DNA from: Ardenticatenaceae bacterium
GTDB lineage: Bacteria; Chloroflexota; Anaerolineae; Promineifilales; Promineifilaceae
Length of the DNA stretch: 64,000 bases
NCBI GenBank assembly: GCA_020634415.1
Contig: JACKBT010000001.1
Span: forward strand, 186,001 to 250,000
Direction of reading: 5' to 3'
The notes under the pieces are model-generated. The model saw only the letters and a program-made list of their open reading frames with translations. It had not been told where the DNA came from and did not search any database. The position numbers and the translations under genes were made by a program. Shown piece by piece: positions 7,579 to 15,318 of the stretch (positions within the stretch are counted from its first letter, which is position 1; each line of letters opens with the position of its first letter).

Positions 7579-9630
7579 TCAATCCACCATCCTGATCACC
7601 CCATCCACTGCCAAAACCCCATCCCCATACACAAACAACGGATTCACATCCACCTCCACCAACGAATCCGCAAAATCCTCCGCCAACCGCGCCAGATTCA
7701 TCACAGCCTCCACCAACGCCGCCTTATCCGCCCCCGCCTGCCCGCGATAGCCATTCAGCAATGGCGCAATCTTCAAACTGTCCAACGCCGCCTCCACCTC
7801 ATGGCGCAAAACAGGAAACAGCAAAGTTTGGCTGTCCTGAAACAGTTCCACCAAAATACCACCCGCGCCAATCACCAACGCCAGCCCAAATTGGGGATCA
7901 CGGGTTATGCCCAGAATCATCTCCACCAACGGCCGTTCCCCCATTTTCTCTATCAAAACTCGGTCGCTGAGGAGTCGCATTTGATAAACAGCTTTGAGAA
8001 CGGCCGTTGCCCCCTTTACATTCACCACCACCCCACCTACATCCGACTTATGCACAATCTCACTCGACAACACCTTGACCACGACCGGATAACCGAGTGA
8101 TTTGGCGGCAGAAACGGCCGTCTGCTCATCACACACCACCCCCGGCGGCACAGCAATCCCATACCGCGCCAACAACTCCTTACTCTGCGCCTCATCCAGC
8201 GTGATGATTTTGCCATTTTTGAGAGATGGGTTTGGTAACGGCCGTATGCCCCCCACCACCCGCTGCCTCTCCCCCACCAGCGCCGCCCCCCGCACCGCCT
8301 CCAGACACTCCGTCAAGCCCAACATCGGCACCACCCCCTGCGCCAACAACCACTCCCGCAGCGACTCCGGCAAATTCTCCGGCATCGTCGCCACCACCGC
8401 TCCATGTTTGCCCATCTTCGTCGCCGCCCGCGCAAACGCCTCCGCCGTCAACACCCAATCCGCCGGATTACAAATATCCGGGCGCGGAAAATCCAGCACC
8501 TTCAGCGTCACCGCCTGCTCCCCCAACATCATCGCCCCAAAACAAGCCTCCTGCGCCGCCCCATCCCCCCAAATATAGGTGTGATAATCCAGCGGATTAC
8601 CCAACGCCACCCGCTCCCCCAACACCGCCAGCAGTGCCTCCTGCTGATGCGGCAGCAGCGCGGGCATCGTCAGCCCCAACCGCTCCGCCCCATCCGCCAC
8701 CAACGCCGCCTCCCCGCCCGAACAGCTAATCGAAGCAATGCTGTTATTCGGCAAAACACCCACCACCGCCAAAAACTTCAACGTCTCCAAAAACTGCGGC
8801 ACACTACTCACCCGCACCACCCCCAGCCGCGCCAGCAGCGCCTCATACAGCGCATCCGCCCCCGCCAGCGAACTGGTGTGGCTCATCGTCACCCAGCCGC
8901 CCAACGCCGACGACCCCGACTTCAACACCACAATCGGCACACCCTTCTGCAACGCCAACAAAGCCGCCCGCGAAAAAGCGGCCACATCGGCCAGCCCCTC
9001 CAGATGAATGCCAATCGCCGTCACTCGCTCATCCTCCAGCAAAGCCTCAATATACTCCGGCACCGTCGCCCCCGCCTGGTTGCCCGTGGCAATCAGATAG
9101 GCCAACGGCACACCCCGCTGCTGCATCGTCAAATTCAGGCTGATATTGCCACTCTGCGAGATAATCGCCACGCCCTTTTCCACCCGTTTGCCCCCCTGCT
9201 CATCCGGCCACAAGGCCACCCCATCCAAATAATTCAGCAGCCCATAACAGTTCGGCCCTACCAACGCCAACTCACCCATCCGCGCCTGCAACTGCGCCTG
9301 AAACCGCTGCCCCACCTCGCCAATCTCGGCAAAACCAGAGGCATAACAGACCACGCCGCCCGCCCCCATCTCGGCCAACTGCGCCACCATGGTCACCGTC
9401 GTCTCCCGCGGCACACCAATAAATGTGGCATCCGGCACACCGGGCAACTCAGCCAGCGAGGCATAACAGCGTCGCCCCACCATCTCCTCCCGCTTGTTAT
9501 TGACCGGCCAAATCTCCCCCGCAAAACCAATTTTATCACACTGCCGGATAACGGCCGTTGCCACCCCACCCCCCACCACCGCAATCGAACGCGGCTGTAA
9601 TAACCGCCGTAAAGAGTCACGATTTGTCAT
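7579..9630 (-). CDS. ADP-forming acyl-CoA synthetase, fused alpha-beta type
   Basis: 683 residues. N-terminal CoA-binding Rossmann domain (about 1-140: SIAVVGGGVATAV, then VPRETTVTMV), central succinyl-CoA-synthetase-like domains with the likely phosphohistidine in MSHTSSLAGAD, and a C-terminal ATP-grasp domain (about 460-683: VVVKVLSSEIVHKSDVGGVV, FGLALVIGAGGILVE). This is the NDP-forming acetyl/acyl-CoA synthetase family, which activates an acid to its CoA thioester with ATP giving ADP and phosphate. In this cluster it could supply carnitinyl-, crotonobetainyl- or betainyl-CoA, but the substrate cannot be read from sequence. It lies between the acyl-CoA dehydrogenase and caiD genes, with hairpin repeats on both sides. 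Confidence 0.85.
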   Translation of the reverse strand: MTNRDSLRRLLQPRSIAVVGGGVATAVIRQCDKIGFAGEIWPVNNKREEMVGRRCYASLAELPGVPDATFIGVPRETTVTMVAQLAEMGAGGVVCYASGFAEIGEVGQRFQAQLQARMGELALVGPNCYGLLNYLDGVALWPDEQGGKRVEKGVAIISQSGNISLNLTMQQRGVPLAYLIATGNQAGATVPEYIEALLEDERVTAIGIHLEGLADVAAFSRAALLALQKGVPIVVLKSGSSALGGWVTMSHTSSLAGADALYEALLARLGVVRVSSVPQFLETLKFLAVVGVLPNNSIASISCSGGEAALVADGAERLGLTMPALLPHQQEALLAVLGERVALGNPLDYHTYIWGDGAAQEACFGAMMLGEQAVTLKVLDFPRPDICNPADWVLTAEAFARAATKMGKHGAVVATMPENLPESLREWLLAQGVVPMLGLTECLEAVRGAALVGERQRVVGGIRPLPNPSLKNGKIITLDEAQSKELLARYGIAVPPGVVCDEQTAVSAAKSLGYPVVVKVLSSEIVHKSDVGGVVVNVKGATAVLKAVYQMRLLSDRVLIEKMGERPLVEMILGITRDPQFGLALVIGAGGILVELFQDSQTLLFPVLRHEVEAALDSLKIAPLLNGYRGQAGADKAALVEAVMNLARLAEDFADSLVEVDVNPLFVYGDGVLAVDGVIRMVD

Positions 9631-9642
9631 GAATATCTTAAA

Positions 9643-9711
9643 GAGATTGGAGATTAGAGGCCGGAGACTGATTTTAGTCTCCAGTCTCTAGTCTCCAATC
9701 TCCAATCTCCC
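9643..9711. repeat. Heptameric hairpin repeat (GAGATTG type)
   Basis: Left arm with GAGATTG, GAGATTA and GAGACTG units and right arm with their complements (AGTCTCC, AATCTCC), seven-base periodic. It occupies most of the gap between the acyl-CoA dehydrogenase and acyl-CoA synthetase genes. Related sequence occurs at 20804, 23363 and 53365. Confidence 0.85.
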
Positions 9712-9713
9712 CA

Positions 9714-10877
9714 TTACCTCTTCTCAAACGGCCGTAACAACGCCCGCGAAATAATATGCCGCTGAATCTCACTCGTGCCATCCCAAATCCGCTCCACCCG
9801 CGCATCCCGCCAGAACCGCACAATCGGATTCTCCTCCGCCAGCCCCATCCCCCCAAAAATCTGCACCGCCTCATCCGTCACCATCGCCAGCATCTCCGTC
9901 GCAAACAGCTTGGCCATGGCATAATCCTCATCCCGCGCCGTCCCCTGATCCGTGCGCCAGGCCACATCCAGCACCAACATCTCCGCCGCCCGAATCCGCG
10001 TCGCCATATCCGCCAGCTTAAACGACACCCCCTGATTCTTGCCAATCGGCTGCCCAAACTGCACCCGCGTCGCCGCCCAATCCAGGCACAACTGCAACGC
10101 CCGCTGCGCCCGCCCCACACAAAACGCCGCCACAGAGAGGCGCGTCGCCCCCAACCACTGCCCCGCCACCGCAAACCCCTGATGCTCCTCGCCCAAAATA
10201 TTAGCCACCGGCACGCGGCAGCCATCAAACTCCAAAATACAGTTGTGGTAGCCCCGATGCGAAACCACATTGTAGCCCCGCTTCACCGCCACCCCCGGCA
10301 AATCAAAATCCACCAAAAAAGAGGTGATCTTCTTGCGAATCCCACGCGGCGTCTCCTCCTCGCCACTGGCCGCAAACAAAATCACATAATCGGCAATATC
10401 GGCATGGCTAATAAAATGCTTCGTCCCCGTAATCACATACTCATCCCCCTCGCGCACGGCGCGGCACTCCATACTGCGCACATCCGACCCCGCATTCGGC
10501 TCGGACATCGCCAGACAATCATGCCGCTTGCCCTGAATCGTGGGGATGAGATATTTGCCAATCTGCTCACCCTGGCAAGCCCGCAAAATGCTGCTGGGAC
10601 GATTCACATAATGCTGCAAAGCAAAATTGGCCCAGGCTAACTCCCGCTCCATCAAAATCAGCGACACCGTATCCAGCCCCGCCGCCCCATACTCCTCCGG
10701 CATATTGGCCGCATACAGCCCAATCGCCAACGCCTTGTCCATAATCTGCCGCGCCAACTCCGGCCGCACCCCATCCTCCCGCTCCACCTCATCCTCATAA
10801 GGCAGCAGCTCCTTCGCCACAAAATCCCGCGTCAAATCCACCAGCATTTTTTGATCGTCTGTTAGTTCAAAGTTCAT
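9714..10877 (-). CDS. Acyl-CoA dehydrogenase, possible crotonobetainyl-CoA reductase (CaiA-like)
   Basis: 387 residues, standard length for the FAD-dependent acyl-CoA dehydrogenase family. Visible signatures are AMSEPNAGSDVRSM (first family signature region, FAD/substrate contacts), ITGTKHFISHADIADY, TRVQFGQPIGKNQGV and QIFGGMGLAEENPIVRFWRD near the C-terminus. The position normally holding the catalytic Glu of the YEGT motif reads IWDGTSEIQR, so Asp (about residue 366) takes its place; the codon GAT is clear. In this cluster a CaiA-type role on crotonobetainyl-CoA is plausible by context, but an ordinary short-chain dehydrogenase is equally compatible. A large inverted repeat precedes the gene. 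Confidence 0.85.
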   Translation of the reverse strand: MNFELTDDQKMLVDLTRDFVAKELLPYEDEVEREDGVRPELARQIMDKALAIGLYAANMPEEYGAAGLDTVSLILMERELAWANFALQHYVNRPSSILRACQGEQIGKYLIPTIQGKRHDCLAMSEPNAGSDVRSMECRAVREGDEYVITGTKHFISHADIADYVILFAASGEEETPRGIRKKITSFLVDFDLPGVAVKRGYNVVSHRGYHNCILEFDGCRVPVANILGEEHQGFAVAGQWLGATRLSVAAFCVGRAQRALQLCLDWAATRVQFGQPIGKNQGVSFKLADMATRIRAAEMLVLDVAWRTDQGTARDEDYAMAKLFATEMLAMVTDEAVQIFGGMGLAEENPIVRFWRDARVERIWDGTSEIQRHIISRALLRPFEKR

Positions 10878-10896
10878 TTATTCTCCGCTTCATAAG

Positions 10897-11013
10897 CGGT
10901 GATCCTCGAATTGTCATTCCGAGGTCCTCCGAGGAATCCCGACGGACTTGCTGATCCGTCGGGATTCCTCACTCCGAAGACTTCGTTCGGAATGACAGTT
11001 GTAAAGATCACCG
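10897..11013. repeat. Nested inverted repeat within the gene cluster
   Basis: Outer arms CGGTGATC (10897-10904) and GATCACCG (11006-11013) enclose a second pair, TGTCATTCCGA and TCGGAATGACA. These enclose an inner stem, GGAATCCCGACGGA with its complement. It fills the junction between the fusion thioesterase and acyl-CoA dehydrogenase genes, so it would be transcribed as part of their mRNA. Confidence 0.85.
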
Positions 11014-11014
11014 T

Positions 11015-12280
11015 TTATTTTCTGATTATTTTCATCTGTCGTCCCACCTGTTTGGGAATGGGCAACTGTTGATGGGCGGCGTGAACGGCCGTTAACGCCT
11101 CAAGTACGTGGGGTTGTGCCGCCGCCGCCCGAGCCGCCACCATATCCACATGCACCAACATCTGCTCCGTCGTACACACCAACTCCCCCGTCGCCTCGTT
11201 AACCATCTCATGGAAAAAGTGCAGCCGCTTGGCATCAAAAGCCAACACCTGCGTCGTAAACAGCAGCGTATCCCCACTGCCACACTCCAGGTAATAATTA
11301 ATATGCGTCTCCACCGTGTAATAAGAATTCCCCGCCGCCCGATACGCCTCATCAATGCCAATATAACGAAACAGCGCATCGGAAGCATCACCAAAAGCGG
11401 CCAGATAGCTTGATTCCGTCATATGGCCGTTGTAATCAATCCAGCCGGCATCCACATCACAGCGATAAAGGCGCAGCGGGGCTTCCACCACCTCACCCGC
11501 CTGCCAACGCCGCCGCGCCACACTCGTATACCGCCGCGCATCCTGCGCTGCTATCATCTGGCCCGCACCAATGTCAAACCCGCGCAAGGTGCGCATGACG
11601 GCGAGAAGGGCTTCATCGTGAACGGCCGTCTTCACATCCTTATTCACCCCCCCAATCACCCAATCCAGCCCCAGCCCCAACTGCAACGCCGCATCAATAG
11701 CGTCAACATTCACCCCTTCCTGTTGTAATTTGGCAGCTTCTTGCTGAACGGCCGTTTGCAACCGCGCCACCACCGAAGAGACCTCCGAGGTCTTAAAGAC
11801 CTCGGAGGTCTGGATTGGTTGCATGGTGAGATGGCGGTAAAAATCAGCCGCAGCGGCAACGGCCGTTTCACTCTCCCCCCACACCTCCACCAGCGGCGAC
11901 AAATAAACCGGCTCATGCACACGCACCCACACAGGAGAATTATGAATTAGGAGGGATGAATTATGAAGGCCATTCCCCTTCATAATTCCTAATTCATAAT
12001 TCATAATTTCCCTACCCCCGTACTGCACAACAGGTAAGCCCTCCAGTTCCGCCACATCATTGACTACGCGCAACCTCTCCCTGCTGGCCCCCGGCACAAG
12101 CCCCAACTTCACCAAAATCGGCCAGGCCGCATCAATTCCCTGCCGCAGTCGCACCGCCTCCACCTCATCAGCCACCAAAGCCACAACCACCAACCCCTGC
12201 GCCAAAAACCGCGCCGCCCACCCCGCCGCCACATCATCACAGCCAACAAGCCCCACAACATCAGGCAACTCAATCATCAT
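11015..12280 (-). CDS. Degenerate carnitine-dehydrogenase domain fused to hotdog thioesterase
   Basis: 421 residues. The C-terminal part (about 268-400) is a 4HBT-type hotdog thioesterase with YRCDVDAGWIDYNGHMTESSYL and the expected Asp. Carnitine-degrading bacteria are known to fuse or pair such a betainyl-CoA thioesterase with L-carnitine dehydrogenase. The N-terminal part (about 1-230) follows a dehydrogenase outline (GWAARFLAQG, later GLGLDWVIGG), but the Rossmann glycine motif reads GLVGCDDVAAG and the HPFNPP signature has become HEPVYLSPLVEVW, so it is probably catalytically dead. Two palindromic repeats are translated within it (11779-11811 and 11937-12010), giving the odd stretches TSEVFKTSEV and IMNYELGIMK. 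It lies between the dehydrogenase and acyl-CoA dehydrogenase genes. Confidence 0.75.
   Translation of the reverse strand: MMIELPDVVGLVGCDDVAAGWAARFLAQGLVVVALVADEVEAVRLRQGIDAAWPILVKLGLVPGASRERLRVVNDVAELEGLPVVQYGGREIMNYELGIMKGNGLHNSSLLIHNSPVWVRVHEPVYLSPLVEVWGESETAVAAAADFYRHLTMQPIQTSEVFKTSEVSSVVARLQTAVQQEAAKLQQEGVNVDAIDAALQLGLGLDWVIGGVNKDVKTAVHDEALLAVMRTLRGFDIGAGQMIAAQDARRYTSVARRRWQAGEVVEAPLRLYRCDVDAGWIDYNGHMTESSYLAAFGDASDALFRYIGIDEAYRAAGNSYYTVETHINYYLECGSGDTLLFTTQVLAFDAKRLHFFHEMVNEATGELVCTTEQMLVHVDMVAARAAAAQPHVLEALTAVHAAHQQLPIPKQVGRQMKIIRK
11779..11811. repeat. Perfect inverted repeat inside a coding region
   Basis: Sixteen-base perfect arms (AGACCTCCGAGGTCTT at 11779-11794, complement at 11796-11811) around a single base. 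It is in frame in the minus-strand fusion gene and is translated as roughly QTSEVFKTSEV. The arm itself contains the palindrome GACCTCcGAGGTC. Confidence 0.9.
11937..12010. repeat. Heptameric hairpin repeat inserted in a coding region (AATTATG type)
   Basis: GAATTATGAATTAGGAG-like left arm and CTTCATAATTCCTAATTC-like right arm with seven-base periodicity. The same sequence type forms an intergenic hairpin at 19088-19166. Here it lies in frame inside the fusion gene, encoding about 25 residues absent from the related dehydrogenase next door. Confidence 0.85.
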
Positions 12281-12300
12281 GCCTCACATCCTCCAACTTT

Positions 12301-12401
12301 GGCGGTTAAAACCGCAGCAACGACTACGAAGCCCGCCTTCGCGGGCTGATCTTCAGTCGGCGAAGGCCGACTTTGTAGTCGTTGCCGCGAATTTATTCGC
12401 C
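12301..12401. repeat. 101-bp compound hairpin, copy B
   Basis: Same twin stem-loop core as the copy at 7475-7574 (AGCCCGC-CTTC-GCGGGCT and AGTCGGC-GAAG-GCCGACT), with outer stem GCAACGACTAC and its complement. The end palindromes are exchanged relative to copy A: GGCGGTTAAAACCGC on the left and GCGAATTTATTCGCC on the right. The right end overlaps the last codons and stop of the carnitine dehydrogenase gene. Confidence 0.85.
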
Positions 12402-13370
12402 CGGCAGCAATTCCCCCAAATTCCACAACCGACTCCCCTCCAACATCTCAATCAGCCGAATCAGCAAATCATCCCGCTCCTCCTCCAAATCGCGGATCGA
12501 ACGGCCGTCTGTCAACGCATCACAGCCATCAATCACCTTCTGCGCCAACTCATCCGTCAACTCCGGCGGCTCCAAAAACGTCCAGGGCGCTTGCAGCGAC
12601 GGCCCAAACTGGTGAATCAGATGCGCCATACCGCCCTCACCGCCGCCCAAATGCAGCACCGTCAATGGCCCCATCAAAGCCCAACGCAGCCCCGGCCCAT
12701 ACCTCACGGCCGCATCAATCTCCGCCACCGTCGCCATATCCTTATCCACCATATGCAAAATCTCCCGCCACACCGCCTCCATAATCCGGTCGGCTACAAA
12801 ACCAGGAATTTCCTTGCTCAATTTAAGCGGCCGTTTACCCGTCACCTTATAAAACGCCACCGCCCAAGCCTGCGCCGCCTCACTCGTCAACTCCCCCGCC
12901 ACCACCTCCACCACCGGCATCAGATACGGCGGATTGAAAGGATGCGCCACCACACACCGCTCAGGATGCTGCAAGCCAACAGCCATCTCCGTCATCAAAT
13001 AGCCCGATGTGCTGCTGGCAATCACTGTCTCCGGCGGACAAGCCGCATCAATCTGCTGCAACGTGTCAATCTTAATCGGCAGCCGCTCCGGCACATTCTC
13101 CTGCACAAACTGAGCCTCAGCCACCGCCTCGGCCAGCGTGGGCGCAAAATGCAAATTATCGGGCGAGGCATCAGGGTGCAGCCCCAGGCGTTCGAGTTTG
13201 GGCCAAACGGCCGTTACCCTTTCCCGCAGCTTCCTCTCCGCATCCGGCGCCGGGTCCCACGCCGTCACCCGCATCCCATTCCGCAAAAAATGCGCCGCCC
13301 AACCGCCCCCAATCACCCCCGTCCCCACAATCCCCACCCGCTGCACCTGCTCAGGACTTACTCGACTCAT
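12393..13370 (-). CDS. lcdH: L-carnitine dehydrogenase
   Basis: 325 residues, in the 3-hydroxyacyl-CoA dehydrogenase-like family. The N-terminal Rossmann fold has VGIVGTGVIGGGWAAHFL with an Asp (AWDPAP) after beta-2, indicating NAD. The catalytic region shows SSTSGY and then CVVAHPFNPPYLMPVVEVV, with the His and the HPFNPP phrase typical of L-carnitine/L-gulonate-type dehydrogenases. The C-terminal helical domain has FVADRIMEAVWREILHMVD. The enzyme oxidises L-carnitine to 3-dehydrocarnitine. The BKACE gene upstream and the thioesterase fusion downstream fit the known carnitine-to-betaine route. The stop codon lies within the end of a hairpin repeat (12301-12401), so the last two or three residues may come from that repeat. 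Confidence 0.85.
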   Translation of the reverse strand: MSRVSPEQVQRVGIVGTGVIGGGWAAHFLRNGMRVTAWDPAPDAERKLRERVTAVWPKLERLGLHPDASPDNLHFAPTLAEAVAEAQFVQENVPERLPIKIDTLQQIDAACPPETVIASSTSGYLMTEMAVGLQHPERCVVAHPFNPPYLMPVVEVVAGELTSEAAQAWAVAFYKVTGKRPLKLSKEIPGFVADRIMEAVWREILHMVDKDMATVAEIDAAVRYGPGLRWALMGPLTVLHLGGGEGGMAHLIHQFGPSLQAPWTFLEPPELTDELAQKVIDGCDALTDGRSIRDLEEERDDLLIRLIEMLEGSRLWNLGELLPGE

Positions 13371-13380
13371 TGTGACCTCC

Positions 13381-13413
13381 AGATTGGCCCAATCTTTGAG
13401 ATTGGGTCAATCT
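13381..13413. repeat. Inverted repeat between BKACE and dehydrogenase genes
   Basis: AGATTGGCCCAATCT and AGATTGGGTCAATCT are each nearly self-complementary and pair with one another. They fill the short gap between two genes of the cluster. Confidence 0.8.
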
Positions 13414-13419
13414 CAAACT

Positions 13420-14352
13420 CTAAAACTTCACCGCCCCCGCACCCTTCAAGGCAAACCGCTGCCGCGCTTCCGCTGGTGTCGCCACGCCCAGCGATAACTC
13501 ATCAAAAATGCGTCTCGCTTTAGCGACATAATCGGCATTGGATTCGGCCAGTTTGCCCCGCCCAATGTACAGATTATCCTCCATGCCCACGCGCACATTA
13601 CAGCCCATCATCGCCCCCGCCGTGATGAGATTAAACTGGTAACGGCCGCCACCCAACACCGAAATCTCGGCATCATCCCCCAACAGCCGCTGCGCCGTGC
13701 GCATCATAAAGACCACATTGTCAATCTCCGGCCCAATGCCGCCCAGCGTATTCATCACCATCTGCACCATAATCGGCCCCTGCACCAGCCCCATCTCGGC
13801 ATAATAGGCCAGCGTGTAGAGATGCCCCACATCATACGCCTCAAACTCCAGCCGCGTCCCCGTCTCATTTTGCAAATATTTCAACATGTACTCAATATCA
13901 GCAAAGCTGCTGGAAAATGGCTCCGTGCGCGTGGACTCCAAAAATGGCTCCTCCCACTCAAAATTCCACTTCCCCGCATATTTGGGAATCATGGGGAAGC
14001 CGCCGTAATTCATCGTGCCAAGATTGCACGAACACAGTTCCGGCTGCAACTGCTTCACCACATTCAGCCGCTCCTCAATCGTCTGCCCCGTCGCCCCGCC
14101 GGTGGTCATGTTGATCACCGCGTCCGTCTCGGCCTTAATCCCCGCCGCATATTCGCGGAAAATTTCGGGGTCAGAGGTAGGGCTGCCGTCGTGGGCGTTA
14201 CGGCCGTGTATGTGAATAATGGCCGCGCCAGCCTTAGCCGCCGCCACCGAATCGGCAATCAAATGGTCAGCTTTGTAGGGCAAATAAGGCGACATGGTGG
14301 GCGTGAAACTCGCCCCCGTCACCGCTGCGGTGATGATGATGTTTTTGGGCAT
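13420..14352 (-). CDS. BKACE-family enzyme, probable dehydrocarnitine cleavage (betainyl-CoA forming)
   Basis: 310 residues, in the beta-keto acid cleavage enzyme family (formerly DUF849). Zinc-ligand region IIHIHGR (about 45-51), INMTTGGATGQTIEERL, FEAYDVGHLYTL with a further Glu/His, and a C-terminal VRVGMEDNLYIGRGKLAESN typical of the family. Members condense a beta-keto acid with acetyl-CoA. In carnitine degraders the family enzyme converts dehydrocarnitine and acetyl-CoA to betainyl-CoA and acetoacetate. The adjacent carnitine dehydrogenase gene and a thioesterase fusion two genes downstream make this substrate the best guess. It is the first structural gene after the divergent regulator region on the minus strand. 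Confidence 0.85.
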   Translation of the reverse strand: MPKNIIITAAVTGASFTPTMSPYLPYKADHLIADSVAAAKAGAAIIHIHGRNAHDGSPTSDPEIFREYAAGIKAETDAVINMTTGGATGQTIEERLNVVKQLQPELCSCNLGTMNYGGFPMIPKYAGKWNFEWEEPFLESTRTEPFSSSFADIEYMLKYLQNETGTRLEFEAYDVGHLYTLAYYAEMGLVQGPIMVQMVMNTLGGIGPEIDNVVFMMRTAQRLLGDDAEISVLGGGRYQFNLITAGAMMGCNVRVGMEDNLYIGRGKLAESNADYVAKARRIFDELSLGVATPAEARQRFALKGAGAVKF

Positions 14353-14365
14353 GGGATACTCCTTT

Positions 14366-14434
14366 TGGGTGTATTGGGTGTATTGGTATAGTGGTGTAGT
14401 GGTGAAGAAAATACACCACTATACCAATATACCT
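14366..14434. repeat. Heptameric hairpin repeat (GTATTGG type)
   Basis: GGTGTATTGGGTGTATTGGTATAG-like left arm (units GTATTGG, GTGGTGTA) with a complementary right arm ACACCACTATACCAATATACC, both given here in parts only. It lies between the IclR-type regulator gene and the BKACE gene. Similar sequence recurs at 54307-54366. Confidence 0.8.
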
Positions 14435-15206
14435 ATCTCTTTAACTGTTCCTCAATCGCTTTCGCCGTCTCCTGTACACGGCGAGCGAATTGTTCATCTT
14501 GTTCTTCGGGGAAGCGGTAGGCGGGGCCGCTGATGGTAACGGCCGTTACCACCCTCTCTTCCCCATTCAACACCGGCGCGGCAAAAGCCACCAACCCCTC
14601 CTCAAACTCATCCCGCGTGCAGGCAAAACCCTGCTGCCGCACCTGCGCCAGATGCGCCCGTAACTGGGCCGCATCGGTGATGCTTTGGGGAGCTTGTGGG
14701 ATTAACGGCCGTTCACAATACCGCGCCACATCTGCTTCCGGCCAGTGCGCCAAAAACAGCTTGCCATCGGCCACCAAATGCAGCGGCGCACGAGAACCAA
14801 CCCAATCAATGGGCTGAATATGATATTGGCTGTTGATCTGCTCAATGTAATGGCTCTGGTAGCCGTCGGGCACACTCAAATACACCGTCTCCCCCGTTTG
14901 CTGGGCCAACTCCTGCAAAAACGGCCGTGCCAGCCACACCAACTGCCGCGAAAAAGAAACGGCCGTTGCCAGACTCAAAATCCCTTCACCCAGGCGATAA
15001 CGGCCGTTGTCCACCACCCGCTCCACCGCCTGACTCTGCTCCATCGTATGCAGCAGCCGAATCACCGTCGGGCGTGGCAAAGCCACCGCCCGCGCCAACT
15101 CCGCCGCGCCCATGCCCTGCGGGCAATCACCCAGCTTCGCCAGAATCGCCAACGCCCGTTCCACCGCCTGCACCGTCGCCATGTCCATATTGTAGACATT
15201 GTTCAT
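14433..15206 (-). CDS. IclR-family transcriptional regulator
   Basis: 257 residues. N-terminal winged helix (about 10-75: VQAVERALAILAKLGDCPQ, GMGAAELARAVALPRPTVIRLL) and C-terminal effector-binding domain (about 85-250: GETVYLSVPDGYQ, RDEFEEGLVAFAAPVL). IclR proteins usually control an adjacent catabolic operon in response to a pathway metabolite. This gene heads the carnitine-type cluster and is in the same direction, so it is a natural candidate for its regulator and for autoregulation. Its start region contains a loosely symmetric TTGTCC/ACAA sequence near 15195-15215 that could be an operator, but this is weak. The ATG at 15206 is followed by alternative in-frame ATGs six and eight codons later. 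Confidence 0.85.
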   Translation of the reverse strand: MNNVYNMDMATVQAVERALAILAKLGDCPQGMGAAELARAVALPRPTVIRLLHTMEQSQAVERVVDNGRYRLGEGILSLATAVSFSRQLVWLARPFLQELAQQTGETVYLSVPDGYQSHYIEQINSQYHIQPIDWVGSRAPLHLVADGKLFLAHWPEADVARYCERPLIPQAPQSITDAAQLRAHLAQVRQQGFACTRDEFEEGLVAFAAPVLNGEERVVTAVTISGPAYRFPEEQDEQFARRVQETAKAIEEQLKR

Positions 15207-15318
15207 ATACTGGACAAGCGTTAATTATCTAAGTATCGTCATGAAGTTATGGATAGACAGCCACACCGTCATCTAGTATGATTTCCATAACAGACAGAAA
15301 ACGTCAAAGGGGTAATAC

